Assembly: GCA_002163155.1 (NCBI GenBank)
Contig: MAAO01000004.1
Location: 523,194-587,193, forward strand
DNA from: Halobacteriovorax marinus
GTDB taxonomy: Bacteria > Bdellovibrionota > Bacteriovoracia > Bacteriovoracales > Bacteriovoracaceae
Length of the DNA stretch: 64,000 nt
Reading direction: 5' to 3'
Shown: positions 9,070 through 17,925 of the stretch, piece by piece
Position numbering within the stretch: position 1 is the stretch's first letter
How the letters are laid out: each line of letters opens with the position of its first letter
Program-made: the position numbers and the translations under genes
Notes under the pieces: model-generated
What the model was told of the DNA's origin: nothing
Seen by the model: the letters and a program-made list of their open reading frames with translations, nothing else
The model's database searches: none

Positions 9070-11718
9070 CTATTTGAGATCGAACCAGTTAACACCAATT
9101 CCCATATCAACATCTAAAGGAACATCAAGAGTCACAACTCCTTCCATTCCATCTTTCAAAATGATTTTCATTTGATCAAGTTCATCTTCTGGAACTTCAA
9201 AAATCAGTTCATCGTGAACTTGTAGAATCATTTGTGTTTTCAATTGGTTTTTATCCATTTCATTTTGAATATTGATCATTGCTCTTTTAATTATATCTGC
9301 GGCTGTTCCTTGTATAGGACTATTGACTGCCACTCTTTCAGCATTTGCTTTTACTGTTCTATTTGTTGAGTGAATATCAGGCAAGAAACGCTTTCTTCCC
9401 ATCATAGTTACTGAGTATCCACTTTTTTCACATTCTTCTTTTAACTCATCTAAGTAAGACTTTACTCTAGAAAATCTTTCAAAGTAATTTGTTATATATT
9501 CCTTTGCTTCTTTTCTAGATATCTTAAGAGCAGCTGCTAAACCAAACGAAGACTGTCCATACATAAGACCAAAGTTTACAGCTTTTGCTTTAGATCTATC
9601 ACTCGACTCCACGTTCTCAACGGGAACGTTCATAATTTCAGAAGCTGTTCTTCTATGAATATCAATGCCGTCATTAAAAGCACTTATCATTGTCTGATCT
9701 TTTGAAAAGTGAGCAAGAAGCCTAAGCTCAACTTGAGAATAATCTGCAGAAAGAAGAATATTTCCAGGTCCCGCAATGAAGCCTTTTCTAATTCGTCTCC
9801 CGTTTTCAGTTCGAATTGGAATGTTTTGCAGATTAGGATTCGTTGAAGAAAGCCTTCCTGTTGCTGCGATATTTTGATTCAAGTGAGTATGAACCCGCTT
9901 AGTTGTTCCATTAATCAATTGTGGAATGGCCTTCACGTAAGTTGAGAGTAACTTTCCTAATTCTCTATACTCTAAAATAAGTGCCGGAACTTCACTTATA
10001 TTTTTTGCTGCCAGATCTTCTAAAACTGATGAATCTGTTGAGTAACCCGTTTTTGTTTTCTTTCCTACAGGAAGACCAAGTTCATCAAATAAGAATGCCC
10101 CAACTTGTTTAGGTGAGTTCAAATTAATAGGTTCTAAACTATGTTTGTCTATTTTCTCTTGAAGGGAGTCCAGCTTCTTTTGTAACTCTAATTCATATTC
10201 TTTAAAGAAGGCTTCATTAACAAAAACTCCATTGTATTCCATTTTTGCAAGCACTGGCGTCAAAGTATTATCCACTTCTTCGTATAGAGTAAGAAGTTCT
10301 TTCTCTTTTAACTCGTCAAAAAGCATTTCTTTTAAGCGATAGTTAGCATGTGCCCTAGCAGTCGAAACATTAGTTACAATGCTTAATTCATTTTCAAAGG
10401 CAAATGGTGTCTTCTTATCAAATACGGCTAATCCACTTCCTAAATACTTTTCGCTGAGAGAAGCTAAGTTATTTCTTTCTCCGGCATTAGCTACAAACTG
10501 AGCCTGAGTAATATCAAAAATATTTGCATTCAAATCCTGCTCATTTGAGAATGAAAAATGAAGTAATGATTTGTAATCACTTGTGGCAATCGTAAGCTTT
10601 TCGTTTCCTAATATTTCAAAAAGAAAGTTCTTAGCAATTGATTCATCCAAGAAGTAAGACTTGTTATTCTCTATTGATACTGAGAGGGCAGATAACTCAA
10701 ATGTTCTTATATCTGTACTTGTAAACTGAGGATCAATTCCAATACAACTCGCATTAAGAATATGCCCTTTTGCTTCTTCATTAAATTCTAAAACTTCAAT
10801 ATTAGAACTAGGAGCATTGGCTTCTAAATCTCCACCCTGTTCTGCTTGGTGATGAGCAAACTTCATGTCTTCTAATTTTACTACTGCTGATTTAAACCCT
10901 AAATCTTTTAGGAAGTTTAATAAAGAGTCTTCAGGGTAGAATGAAAATTTCGATTCAACATCAGTTAAGCCTAAATCCACATCTGTTTTTATTTCAATAA
11001 GACTTTTTGAAAGAAGGCCATCATTTAAATATTCACCAAAAGCTGTAGTTAATTTCTTACCTTTTAGAGTGTCTTTAATTTCAATACATTTCTCAAGAGT
11101 TCCATGCTCCGCTAGAAGCTTGGCAGCTCCCTTTGCTCCAATTCCTTTCATTCCGGGAATATTATCTGAAGCGTCCCCTACCATTGAGAGATAATCTACC
11201 ATTTGATTGGGATAAACTCCCATTTTCTCAAAGACACCTTCGCGGTCATAGATCTTATCTTTCATGGTATCTAACATTCTGATATTATCACCAATAAATT
11301 GCATTAAATCCTTATCACCAGAAGCGATGAGAATTTCATCAAAAGAATCCTTCCATTGAACGCATGCAGAACCTATTAAATCATCAGCTTCAAAACCTGC
11401 CATCGTACTACTAGGAAGACCCATGTGATCAATTAATTGTTTAATTAAATCGAATTGAGGAATGAGCTCTTCTGGAGGAGCACTTCTATTGGCCTTATAC
11501 TCTGGATACAATTCATTTCTAAAAGATCCACCTTTAGTATCTCGCGCAAGCAGGATATGAGTTGGCTGATACTTAGAAAGAAGTTTTAAAAGCATTGAGA
11601 GGACACCATGAACAGCATTTACAGGAACACCTGCTGGTGAATGTAAAACGCGAATAGCATAGAATGCTCTAAAGATGAAACTACTAATATCTACAATAAT
11701 TAAACGATTTTTCGACAT
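9070..11718 (-). CDS. polA: DNA polymerase I
   Basis: Pol I fills gaps and removes RNA primers. Residues 1-290 are the 5' nuclease (ADDLIGS, SGDKDLMQF, DNIPGMKGIG). About 310-480 is the 3'-5' exonuclease fold, but its first motif reads IGIDPQFTSTD instead of DTET, so proofreading is probably lost. From about 480 comes the polymerase, with motif A DYSQVELRLLAHFS, motif B KAVNFGLMYGQSSFG and motif C VHDELIFEV. The ATG at 11718, with GGGAG eight bases ahead, is a better start than TTG at 11733; the product is 882 residues. It ends against the kinase gene across a large inverted repeat. Confidence 0.96.
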   Translation of the reverse strand: MSKNRLIIVDISSFIFRAFYAIRVLHSPAGVPVNAVHGVLSMLLKLLSKYQPTHILLARDTKGGSFRNELYPEYKANRSAPPEELIPQFDLIKQLIDHMGLPSSTMAGFEADDLIGSACVQWKDSFDEILIASGDKDLMQFIGDNIRMLDTMKDKIYDREGVFEKMGVYPNQMVDYLSMVGDASDNIPGMKGIGAKGAAKLLAEHGTLEKCIEIKDTLKGKKLTTAFGEYLNDGLLSKSLIEIKTDVDLGLTDVESKFSFYPEDSLLNFLKDLGFKSAVVKLEDMKFAHHQAEQGGDLEANAPSSNIEVLEFNEEAKGHILNASCIGIDPQFTSTDIRTFELSALSVSIENNKSYFLDESIAKNFLFEILGNEKLTIATSDYKSLLHFSFSNEQDLNANIFDITQAQFVANAGERNNLASLSEKYLGSGLAVFDKKTPFAFENELSIVTNVSTARAHANYRLKEMLFDELKEKELLTLYEEVDNTLTPVLAKMEYNGVFVNEAFFKEYELELQKKLDSLQEKIDKHSLEPINLNSPKQVGAFLFDELGLPVGKKTKTGYSTDSSVLEDLAAKNISEVPALILEYRELGKLLSTYVKAIPQLINGTTKRVHTHLNQNIAATGRLSSTNPNLQNIPIRTENGRRIRKGFIAGPGNILLSADYSQVELRLLAHFSKDQTMISAFNDGIDIHRRTASEIMNVPVENVESSDRSKAKAVNFGLMYGQSSFGLAAALKISRKEAKEYITNYFERFSRVKSYLDELKEECEKSGYSVTMMGRKRFLPDIHSTNRTVKANAERVAVNSPIQGTAADIIKRAMINIQNEMDKNQLKTQMILQVHDELIFEVPEDELDQMKIILKDGMEGVVTLDVPLDVDMGIGVNWFDLK

Positions 11719-11778
11719 ATTCTTTACTCCCAAATTTGAGAGTAAATGTACCTAGATTTTTCAGAGATGAAAAGCGGA

Positions 11779-12276
11779 CTAGGTCATTTGGCTATCAGGG
11801 TCAAACCAACTGTCTTTTCTCTTCTTGATTTGTTCAGCCGTTCCATCATTGGCCATAACGGAAGTATCCGCCATAACATCACCTAATCTATGACCAGAAT
11901 CGAGCTTATGAAGCAGATAAATTTCTAATATTAGAAGTGGTACACCTAAGAGCAGTGCAAAGATCCATCCCCAAAAAGGAATAATGGCAAAAAATATGGG
12001 TATAAGGAATGGTAAGTTTCTTATAATTGATTGTTTCAAGCTACAAGGTTTTCCATCCTCAAGAGAGATCACAGCGAAGCCCATGAATTTCTTTCCAACA
12101 CTTTGTCCATTTTGAAGACTATCGGCTACTGCCATATATATCAATGCGAAGATTATCCCAACTGGATAAAGAAAAATGGATAAAATAAGAGCTATAAATA
12201 AATCTATACCTTTTGCGATCATGCGCGAAATTCGGGCGACTTTAAAGGGAGATTTAAGTAAATATTTTCTGTCCAT
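11779..12276 (-). CDS. RDD-family membrane protein
   Basis: The 165-residue protein has the RDD signature: an Arg-rich start (VARISRMIAKGIDL) leading into a first membrane helix with Asp at its edge, a second helix (VGIIFALIYMAVADSL), QSVGKKFMGFAVIS, and a hydrophobic stretch at about 88-122. The tail LDSGHRLGDVMADTSV is typical. RDD proteins sit in the inner membrane; some are sodium/proton transporters, but most have no known role. It follows the polA start region on the same strand after a 60-base gap (so it is transcribed first) and diverges from trxA. Confidence 0.85.
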   Translation of the reverse strand: MDRKYLLKSPFKVARISRMIAKGIDLFIALILSIFLYPVGIIFALIYMAVADSLQNGQSVGKKFMGFAVISLEDGKPCSLKQSIIRNLPFLIPIFFAIIPFWGWIFALLLGVPLLILEIYLLHKLDSGHRLGDVMADTSVMANDGTAEQIKKRKDSWFDPDSQMT

Positions 12277-12433
12277 ACACTTATTCTATCCTATTGATTT
12301 CCTATGAAATACGAGGAATTATTTGCATTTGTCTAAGTTTAGACCCGACACGTCATTGTAACATAGCTATACAACCTTACCCTAATAAGATAAAAATATA
12401 AGCTTAAATTGATAAAAATGATTAGGAGAAAAT

Positions 12434-12757
12434 ATGAGTAACGTAGGAAAAACAGATCAAGCAAGCTTTGATGCTGACGTAATCAATTCAGACAAACCAG
12501 TTCTTGTTGATTTTTGGGCAGAATGGTGTGGACCTTGTAGAACACTCGGGCCTCTTCTTGATGAAGTTGCTGGAGAAATTGGTGAGAGTGCAAAAATTTT
12601 AAAAGTTAATGTTGATGAAAATGGAGACCTAGCTCAAAAGTACGGTATCCGTGGAATTCCAACAATGATTTTCTTTAAAAATGGTGAGCCTGCTAAGACT
12701 CTTGTTGGTCTTCAAGGTAAAGAAGAGATTAAAAAATCTCTTGAAGAACTAGCGTAG
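12434..12757 (+). CDS. trxA: Thioredoxin
   Basis: This cytoplasmic disulfide reductase has 107 residues, the usual size. The active site is WCGPC at 31-35, preceded by VLVDFWAEW, and the cis-proline loop is GIRGIPTMIFF. An AGGAG ribosome site lies six bases before the ATG. A strong terminator follows 30 bases after the stop, so it is probably a single-gene transcript, with its promoter in the AT-rich gap shared with the divergent RDD gene. Confidence 0.97.
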   Translation: MSNVGKTDQASFDADVINSDKPVLVDFWAEWCGPCRTLGPLLDEVAGEIGESAKILKVNVDENGDLAQKYGIRGIPTMIFFKNGEPAKTLVGLQGKEEIKKSLEELA

Positions 12758-12777
12758 TTAATTAGAATCACATATTG

Positions 12778-12783
12778 TATAAT
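12778..12783 (+). promoter_or_regulatory. Candidate minus-10 box for gmhA
   Basis: A perfect TATAAT lies just before the trxA terminator. A start seven bases on (about 12790) would begin inside the left arm of that hairpin. The minus-35 region (TAGTTA, 17 bases upstream) is weak. Confidence 0.35.
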
Positions 12784-12787
12784 GTTC

Positions 12788-12816
12788 AAGCGGAAGAGTT
12801 ACTTCCGCTTTTTTTT
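12788..12816 (+). terminator. Terminator after trxA
   Basis: AAGCGGAAG pairs with CTTCCGCTT around the loop AGTTA, followed by six further T. It ends directly at the GGAG ribosome site of gmhA. Confidence 0.85.
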
Positions 12817-12826
12817 GGAGATCACC

Positions 12827-13408
12827 TTGTCTAATTTTATAAAAGAATCACTAATTGAAGCAAAAGAAGTTCTAGAAACTTTCATCAATAATGATCAAAA
12901 TATTGTAGCAATGGAATCTGCTATTGAATCTTTTATAAATACTCTTAATAGTGGTGGTCGAATTTACAGCTGTGGGAATGGAGGATCAATGTGCGACTCC
13001 ATGCACTTCGCAGAAGAACTAACTGGAAGATATAGAAAAGATAGAAGAGCTCTTGCGGCCATATCTTTTAGTGATCCAAGTCATATGAGTTGTGTAGGAA
13101 ATGACTTTGGTTACGATGCCATTTTTTCAAAAATGGTTGAAGCTTTTGGTCAGCCAGGAGATTCACTACTTGCTATTTCCACGAGTGGAAATTCTGCTAA
13201 CGTAATCAATGCAGTAAATGAAGCAAAGAAGCTCGGAGTCACTACTATTGGTCTTCTTGGTAAAGATGGCGGTGAATTAAAAGCCTTAGTAGATATCCCT
13301 ATTATTGTAGAATCTAAACTCACAGACCGAATTCAAGAAGTTCACATAAAAATCATTCATAACTTTATTCAAGGTATCGAAAGAAAGCTCTTTCCTGAGC
13401 ATTATTAG
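12827..13408 (+). CDS. gmhA: Sedoheptulose-7-phosphate isomerase (heptose synthesis for LPS)
   Basis: GmhA converts sedoheptulose 7-phosphate to D-glycero-D-manno-heptose 7-phosphate, the first step to LPS core heptose. The SIS fold is clear: SCGNGGSMCDSMHFAEELTG, SHMSCVGNDFGYDAIF, AISTSGNSANVI and DRIQEVHIKIIHNFIQ, all as in E. coli GmhA. TTG at 12827, six bases after GGAG, gives 193 residues, the family size. A longer in-frame form from ATG 12782 only translates the trxA terminator and is rejected. It is the sole heptose-synthesis enzyme here; a glycosyltransferase-9-like gene lies at 42 kb. Confidence 0.96.
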   Translation: MSNFIKESLIEAKEVLETFINNDQNIVAMESAIESFINTLNSGGRIYSCGNGGSMCDSMHFAEELTGRYRKDRRALAAISFSDPSHMSCVGNDFGYDAIFSKMVEAFGQPGDSLLAISTSGNSANVINAVNEAKKLGVTTIGLLGKDGGELKALVDIPIIVESKLTDRIQEVHIKIIHNFIQGIERKLFPEHY

Positions 13409-13515
13409 TAACATATCGGCAGCATTTGCCCAAAAAAATCAAAATCAATCCTTGGTTCATTTTTCAACTACAATGTAATTATAACGAGTTGGAATAAACA
13501 AGGAGTCTTGTTTCT

Positions 13516-14175
13516 ATGGAAGCAACAGCTGTAACAACATCAATGAATGGAATTGCTCAATTTATCCAAGATGGTGGAGTCTTTATGTGGGTCATCCTAC
13601 TTATATGGTCCATTGGTCTGGCAATCGCAATTGAAAGATTCTCGAAACTGTCATTTAAATTAGATGTAGATGGTCCATCATTTATGAATGAACTACAAAG
13701 ATACATCCTATCAAATGATATCCAAGGTGCAATAAGGGTTTGTTCAGGATCCGTCGCTGCATTACCCAGGGTTTTAAAGAGTGGTCTAAAAAGATCAAGT
13801 CAAAATCCAGCACAAGTACAAAATGCAATAGACGCCACAGCATTGGAAATCATTCCAAAAGTTGAGCTAAGACTTAATTATCTTCAACTTATTGCTAACG
13901 TCTCTACTCTTCTTGGTCTACTTGGTACAATCCAAGGTCTAATCCAATCTTTTGCTGCTGTAGCATCTGCTGACCCATCTCAAAAACAAGAGTTGTTAGC
14001 GCTTGGAATTGCAAAGGCCATGAACACTACGTTCCTAGGACTGCTTTCAGCAATCTCTATTATGTTACTCCACGGATTTCTTTCTGCTAAGTCCGAAAAG
14101 ATCATTAATGAAATTGATGAATTTTCAGTAAAGCTAATGGACTTACTAGGAACTAAGCAGGAAAAAGAGAGCTAG
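13516..14175 (+). CDS. MotA/TolQ/ExbB-type proton channel subunit, AglR-like
   Basis: Proteins of this family form the pentameric stator of proton-driven motors in the inner membrane. The 219-residue product has an N-terminal membrane helix (about 20-42, FMWVILLIWSIGLAIAIE) and two C-terminal helices. These include LLGLLGTIQGLIQSF and the conserved AKAMNTTFLGLLSAIS segment, whose Thr pair faces the channel. Two TolR/ExbD genes follow, giving the aglR-aglQ-aglS order of the Myxococcus gliding motor, and the converging operon encodes Glt-like envelope proteins. TolQ or ExbB of a Tol or TonB system is the alternative, but no tolA, tolB or pal is near. Confidence 0.85.
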   Translation: MEATAVTTSMNGIAQFIQDGGVFMWVILLIWSIGLAIAIERFSKLSFKLDVDGPSFMNELQRYILSNDIQGAIRVCSGSVAALPRVLKSGLKRSSQNPAQVQNAIDATALEIIPKVELRLNYLQLIANVSTLLGLLGTIQGLIQSFAAVASADPSQKQELLALGIAKAMNTTFLGLLSAISIMLLHGFLSAKSEKIINEIDEFSVKLMDLLGTKQEKES

Positions 14176-14186
14176 TCTCTTTTTCC
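14160..14186 (+). repeat. Hairpin with the stop codon in its loop, between the motor genes
   Basis: GGAAAAAGAGA (14160-14170) and its exact complement TCTCTTTTTCC (14176-14186) enclose GCTAG, which holds the TAG stop of the MotA/TolQ-like gene. The T-run is inside the stem, so it may stabilise or partly end the transcript between channel and TolR-like genes. Confidence 0.6.
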
Positions 14187-14204
14187 ACTCTTTAGAGGTC
14201 AATT

Positions 14205-14735
14205 GTGTATAGATCACCAAGTAGAAGAACACAGAAAAGTAAAACTATAAAACCAAATCTAATTCCTATATTAGATGCGGTTTTTATATTTATCTTCTTT
14301 CTGTTAATGTCTTCCCGCTTTTTAAATATTTATGAAATTCAAAGTGATGTACCAATTATATCAACGAAAGTGCCACCCAAGAGCAAGAAGCCACCTTTGG
14401 CATTAACTCTTCGCATACTATCCTCTCGTATTCAAATACTCACTGGAGTCCCTGGAAAAGTGAGAAGAAGTATTGGTAAGAATAGTGATGGAGATTATGA
14501 TCTCGAGGCGCTTAGAACATATTTAATCAGGCTTAAGAAAAAACATACTAATGAAAAATCAATAGTTCTCGAACCCGTTGTCGACTTAAACTACGAAGAT
14601 ATTATTAAAATAATGGACTCTGTTAGAACGCTTAAAAAGACTGATCCGGATATCTGGACCAAATCAAAAGACGGACTAGATGAGAGAATTAAAGAATTAT
14701 TTAGTAATATTGTATTTGGAAATATCCAGAGTTAA
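14205..14735 (+). CDS. ExbD/TolR-type protein, AglQ/AglS-like (first copy)
   Basis: ExbD/TolR proteins form the rotating or gating dimer inside the TolQ-type pentamer. This 176-residue product has a basic N-tail, then one membrane helix, LIPILDAVFIFIFFLLMSS (about 19-37). Its Asp matches the essential proton-carrying Asp of TolR. A periplasmic domain of about 130 residues follows, with VPPKSKKPP just after the helix. Translation starts at GTG with GAGG ahead. It lies 29 bases after the channel gene, across a hairpin, and 3 bases before a second family member; two different TolR-like subunits are a feature of the Agl motor. Confidence 0.83.
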   Translation: MYRSPSRRTQKSKTIKPNLIPILDAVFIFIFFLLMSSRFLNIYEIQSDVPIISTKVPPKSKKPPLALTLRILSSRIQILTGVPGKVRRSIGKNSDGDYDLEALRTYLIRLKKKHTNEKSIVLEPVVDLNYEDIIKIMDSVRTLKKTDPDIWTKSKDGLDERIKELFSNIVFGNIQS

Positions 14736-14738
14736 TTT

Positions 14739-15251
14739 ATGAGAAGATCAAGATCTATTTCAAGTAGAGGAAGAGCCAGAAAAAAGAAAGGTATGATGGA
14801 ATTAGATATCACCTCTCTTCTGGATATCCTCGTTATCTTACTAGTATTTTTATTAAAGAATTATAATTCTTCAGGAGTCGTTTTAAATGTTCCAAAAGGA
14901 ATTACATTACCAAACTCTCAGTCTAGCTCAGTAAATACTTCCGGAATCATAGTTCAAGTATCCCCTACTACTATCTGGGTTGACGACAAAGTGGTGCTAG
15001 AGTCTAGTAATGACAACCTTTCTAAAGATAGAACCGGGAGAAGAATTATTCCTCTCTTCAACGAACTTGTTAAAAAGAAAGAAATTATTAAACAAGTCGA
15101 AAAGACTTCTCCAAATGCAAAGAAGTTTTCAGGAGTTGTAAATCTAGTGATAGATAAGTCTATTAAGTATAGTTACATAAAGAAACTAATGTACACTAGT
15201 GCATCTGCTGGTTTTGGAAAGTATAAATTTGTTGTGATGGGTGAAGAATAA
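14739..15251 (+). CDS. ExbD/TolR-type protein, AglQ/AglS-like (second copy)
   Basis: The second TolR-like subunit has 170 residues. After a strongly basic tail (RRSRSISSRGRARKKKG) comes the helix LDITSLLDILVILLVFLL, again with the proton-path Asp. The periplasmic domain includes VVLNVPKGITLPNSQSSS, the usual ExbD beta region. Only three bases separate it from the first copy, so the pair is likely co-translated. The sequences differ enough that the two are probably distinct parts of a heterodimer rather than a recent duplication. Nothing else follows in the operon; the next gene converges. Confidence 0.83.
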   Translation: MRRSRSISSRGRARKKKGMMELDITSLLDILVILLVFLLKNYNSSGVVLNVPKGITLPNSQSSSVNTSGIIVQVSPTTIWVDDKVVLESSNDNLSKDRTGRRIIPLFNELVKKKEIIKQVEKTSPNAKKFSGVVNLVIDKSIKYSYIKKLMYTSASAGFGKYKFVVMGEE

Positions 15252-15262
15252 ATAGCGCCCAA

Positions 15263-15790
15263 TTAGTTTAATAAGAAAATAAAACTCATAATAAGACAGA
15301 AAGCCACTTGAGTTAAAAAGATATTATAATAACTAAACGCCTTCTTTAATTCCTTAATAGAAAAAATAAAGAACGCTGCTCCCCAAATAACCATAAAGAC
15401 AGAAACTACTTGATCATTAAATCCATTCGTAAAAATATTTAAATCCAGAATTAGAGCTACGAAGAAGAGAATAAAAACAATAATATTGAAAATAAACCTT
15501 CCCAATAACTTTTTATCAATCATCTTAACCCATTCTACAATACCTATATTTCCACGATCAAAAATACTTAATTGAGTTGAGTCATCACTATATCTTACAG
15601 TTTGAGTCCCTTTACTTCCCATGTATGTATAGAAGAGTTCACAAAAAACGATAAAGAGAAGTGCGGGTATTGTGAAATCAGAAACATCAGTAATTCCGTC
15701 TAACGACTCCAAGAAGAGCAGCACGCCAAACAATATTGCGAGGAGCATCTTGAACCGAAAATCTGTAAACTTCTTTATCTTCTGAATCAT
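15263..15790 (-). CDS. Membrane protein of unknown function
   Basis: This is a 175-residue inner-membrane protein with about five hydrophobic segments (around 13-28, 38-56, 94-113, 124-146 and 155-174) and a charged middle region (YSDDSTQLSIFDRGN). I do not recognise the family. It lies between the two converging halves of the gliding-type locus and ends 12 bases from the second TolR-like gene. It is in the direction of the Glt-like operon, but more than 150 bases and a hairpin separate it from that operon's last gene. Co-function with the motor is only a positional guess. Confidence 0.7.
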   Translation of the reverse strand: MIQKIKKFTDFRFKMLLAILFGVLLFLESLDGITDVSDFTIPALLFIVFCELFYTYMGSKGTQTVRYSDDSTQLSIFDRGNIGIVEWVKMIDKKLLGRFIFNIIVFILFFVALILDLNIFTNGFNDQVVSVFMVIWGAAFFIFSIKELKKAFSYYNIFLTQVAFCLIMSFIFLLN

Positions 15791-15911
15791 GGAACTATTA
15801 TATGAATATTTATGCTCTATACCAAAATCAATAGCTTAGAGGTGGAAAGAGGGCCTATTTGTGCCACAAATACAGGTATTAATCATGAATTATTAATAAG
15901 TTAGTATGATC

Positions 15912-15934
15912 GGGACTAGCAAGAGACTAGTCCC
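15912..15934 (-). terminator. Hairpin after the Glt-like operon
   Basis: GGGACTAG pairs with CTAGTCCC around a seven-base loop, ten bases after the last stop codon of the operon. There is no T-run on either side, so termination strength is uncertain. Confidence 0.4.
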
Positions 15935-15943
15935 AAGATTTGA

Positions 15944-17914
15944 TTATTTTCTTTTAGGATAGAAGTTAAATGGTTGATTAACCTCTACGACGCCACCACC
16001 AAGTGGCTCAGGAAACTGAATCCCCTTGAGAACATTAACTACACAACCCTTCACTTTTCTTTTTAGACCTTTAGAAGCTACTTCAACACTTGCATTTGTA
16101 ACATGCCCAGAAGCTCCAATAATAAAGTCTAAGCGAACCACACCGGTAAAGGATGATTTAGCTCTATCTAGCTCTTTCTGATAGCAGTACCTAAATTGTG
16201 GTATGTGATCAATTAAGATTCTACGAATAATATCAGGATCCATTCCACCAAGAACAACTTCTTCAAAAGGTACTCCTGCAGTGTAAATGCTCTTTTTATT
16301 CACTAATCCACTTACACCTTTAGATGAATCCAGTTTTCCAGATGTAGCACCTGTAAGACTTCCGACATTTTTGGAGACTTTCGCTTTTTTCAGAGTAGCT
16401 GAAGAAGAGCCTCCTAAGCTTGCCTCAGTTCCAGTACTAGAACTAAGAGTATTCACAGCTTGAGCAGATTTAACTCCTCCGCCTTTTGCCATTAGAGAAC
16501 TTAATGAACTTGAGAAATCAGCTGATCTAAAAGTATCAACTGCACCTCTTGATTTTCTATTTGCAAGTCTCTTTCTAGATGTTGCTTTACTACTAGAGGC
16601 CTTTCCTCCAGTTCTTCTCTTTGGCGAAACTTTATCTATTCTCTTATTAACTCTTCCTTTATTTGCAGTAGCTTTCTTAGCAGGAGCTTTTGACTTCGCT
16701 CTCTTAGATCCAGTTTTAGCGACCTGCTTTTTATTCTTTAAACTTTTCTTCTTACTAATTTTCTTAACTGGTTTAGTTTTCTTCTTAGTAGGAGATTTTT
16801 GAATAATTTTCTTTGATTTCTTCTTTGTCTTATCAACAGCTGCTGTTTTAGAAACCGTTAATTTTTTTCTCTTATAAAGAATGGTTGCAATCCTTTCTGG
16901 CGCTTTTTCTTTTTCTAGTTCTTTGTCTACAGCGTAAAAGCTAAAAAAACCAAGAAATAAGAAACACATTAAGAAAACGAGCATAAGACATTTTATAAAC
17001 TCTTTATCTCTTCTAAAAATTGGAGCATGAGCGACCTTAGGTGGTGCATCTGTTCCTCTTACGAAGATTTGTAAGTCACCATTTACATATCTTACGATAT
17101 CGTCAGATTTCAGAAGATATTGTCCTCCTGAAAACTTTCGCTCATCATCGCCAAGACAAGTTTCTTCATATCCATGTAACGAGTGGAGATAAATATCTGA
17201 TCCCTTAACTTCAACAAAGGGGATTTTTTCATTCTTACCTAAATAGGCGTACTCAACTTCTTTCTTCCCTGCATTGGCTCCAACAAAGTTAAAAGCCCCA
17301 TCTTTACATGGAAGGTAATCAACACTATAAACTCTATCCTTATGTAAGATAATAATCTCGACAGAGCTTTTCGCTGGTGAGTAATCAAATATTGGATATA
17401 GAGTTTCAGTATCTTCAAAAATATATTCAGTGAAATCTGCTTTTGGATCTGCCCCTAATGGATATTCTACTCGTGGAAATTCTTCGTCTTGAACTTTAGC
17501 CTTTGAAGGAACCATTTTCGGTAATTTAGGGCCCTCAACTAATGGAGGAATCTCTGCCGTTAACATATCGAGCGATGGCGGTAAATCATCAACAGAGTAA
17601 TCTTTGAAGTCAAATTCAATTGATCCAAACTTTAAAGAATCATTTAAACTAAATTCAGATGAAATGACTTTCTGCCCATTTACGTAAGAACCGATAGAAC
17701 TATCCATATCGAAAATTTTAAATTTCCCGTTAGATATTTCTATCACTGCATGGATTTGATTAACCGTAGGATGGTTAATTTGCACATCACATGCATTCGA
17801 CTGTCCTATAAGGACTCTTTTCTTCTTTATGATTTTAGCTGCCTGGCCTTTAGAAGCGCCTACAGGTAATAATTCATAAAATGTATTTTTTTCTGTTTGA
17901 ACATTTATGTTCAC
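15944..17914 (-). CDS. FHA domain plus AgmX/PglI-type TonB-like protein, GltG-like
   Basis: The 656-residue protein appears to bridge the envelope. Residues about 28-100 form an FHA phosphothreonine-reading domain (VLIGQSNACDVQINHPTVNQ, then GSYVNGQKV). One membrane helix lies near 308-330 (CLMLVFLMCFLFLGFFSFYAV). A very Lys/Ser-rich, likely disordered stretch covers about 340-470. The last 100 residues are a TonB-like AgmX/PglI domain with QFRYCYQKELDRA and GVVRLDFIIGASGHV, ending PFNFYPKRK. This order matches GltG of the Myxococcus gliding complex. The GTG start follows GGGG. It is the last gene of a six-gene operon that faces the Agl-like motor operon. Confidence 0.85.
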   Translation of the reverse strand: MNINVQTEKNTFYELLPVGASKGQAAKIIKKKRVLIGQSNACDVQINHPTVNQIHAVIEISNGKFKIFDMDSSIGSYVNGQKVISSEFSLNDSLKFGSIEFDFKDYSVDDLPPSLDMLTAEIPPLVEGPKLPKMVPSKAKVQDEEFPRVEYPLGADPKADFTEYIFEDTETLYPIFDYSPAKSSVEIIILHKDRVYSVDYLPCKDGAFNFVGANAGKKEVEYAYLGKNEKIPFVEVKGSDIYLHSLHGYEETCLGDDERKFSGGQYLLKSDDIVRYVNGDLQIFVRGTDAPPKVAHAPIFRRDKEFIKCLMLVFLMCFLFLGFFSFYAVDKELEKEKAPERIATILYKRKKLTVSKTAAVDKTKKKSKKIIQKSPTKKKTKPVKKISKKKSLKNKKQVAKTGSKRAKSKAPAKKATANKGRVNKRIDKVSPKRRTGGKASSSKATSRKRLANRKSRGAVDTFRSADFSSSLSSLMAKGGGVKSAQAVNTLSSSTGTEASLGGSSSATLKKAKVSKNVGSLTGATSGKLDSSKGVSGLVNKKSIYTAGVPFEEVVLGGMDPDIIRRILIDHIPQFRYCYQKELDRAKSSFTGVVRLDFIIGASGHVTNASVEVASKGLKRKVKGCVVNVLKGIQFPEPLGGGVVEVNQPFNFYPKRK

Positions 17915-17925
17915 GATGATCCCCT

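Noticed and set aside
12782..12826. N-terminal extension of gmhA (MFKRKSYFRFFLEIT)
   Set aside because: It translates the trxA terminator; family length and the GGAG site support TTG 12827.
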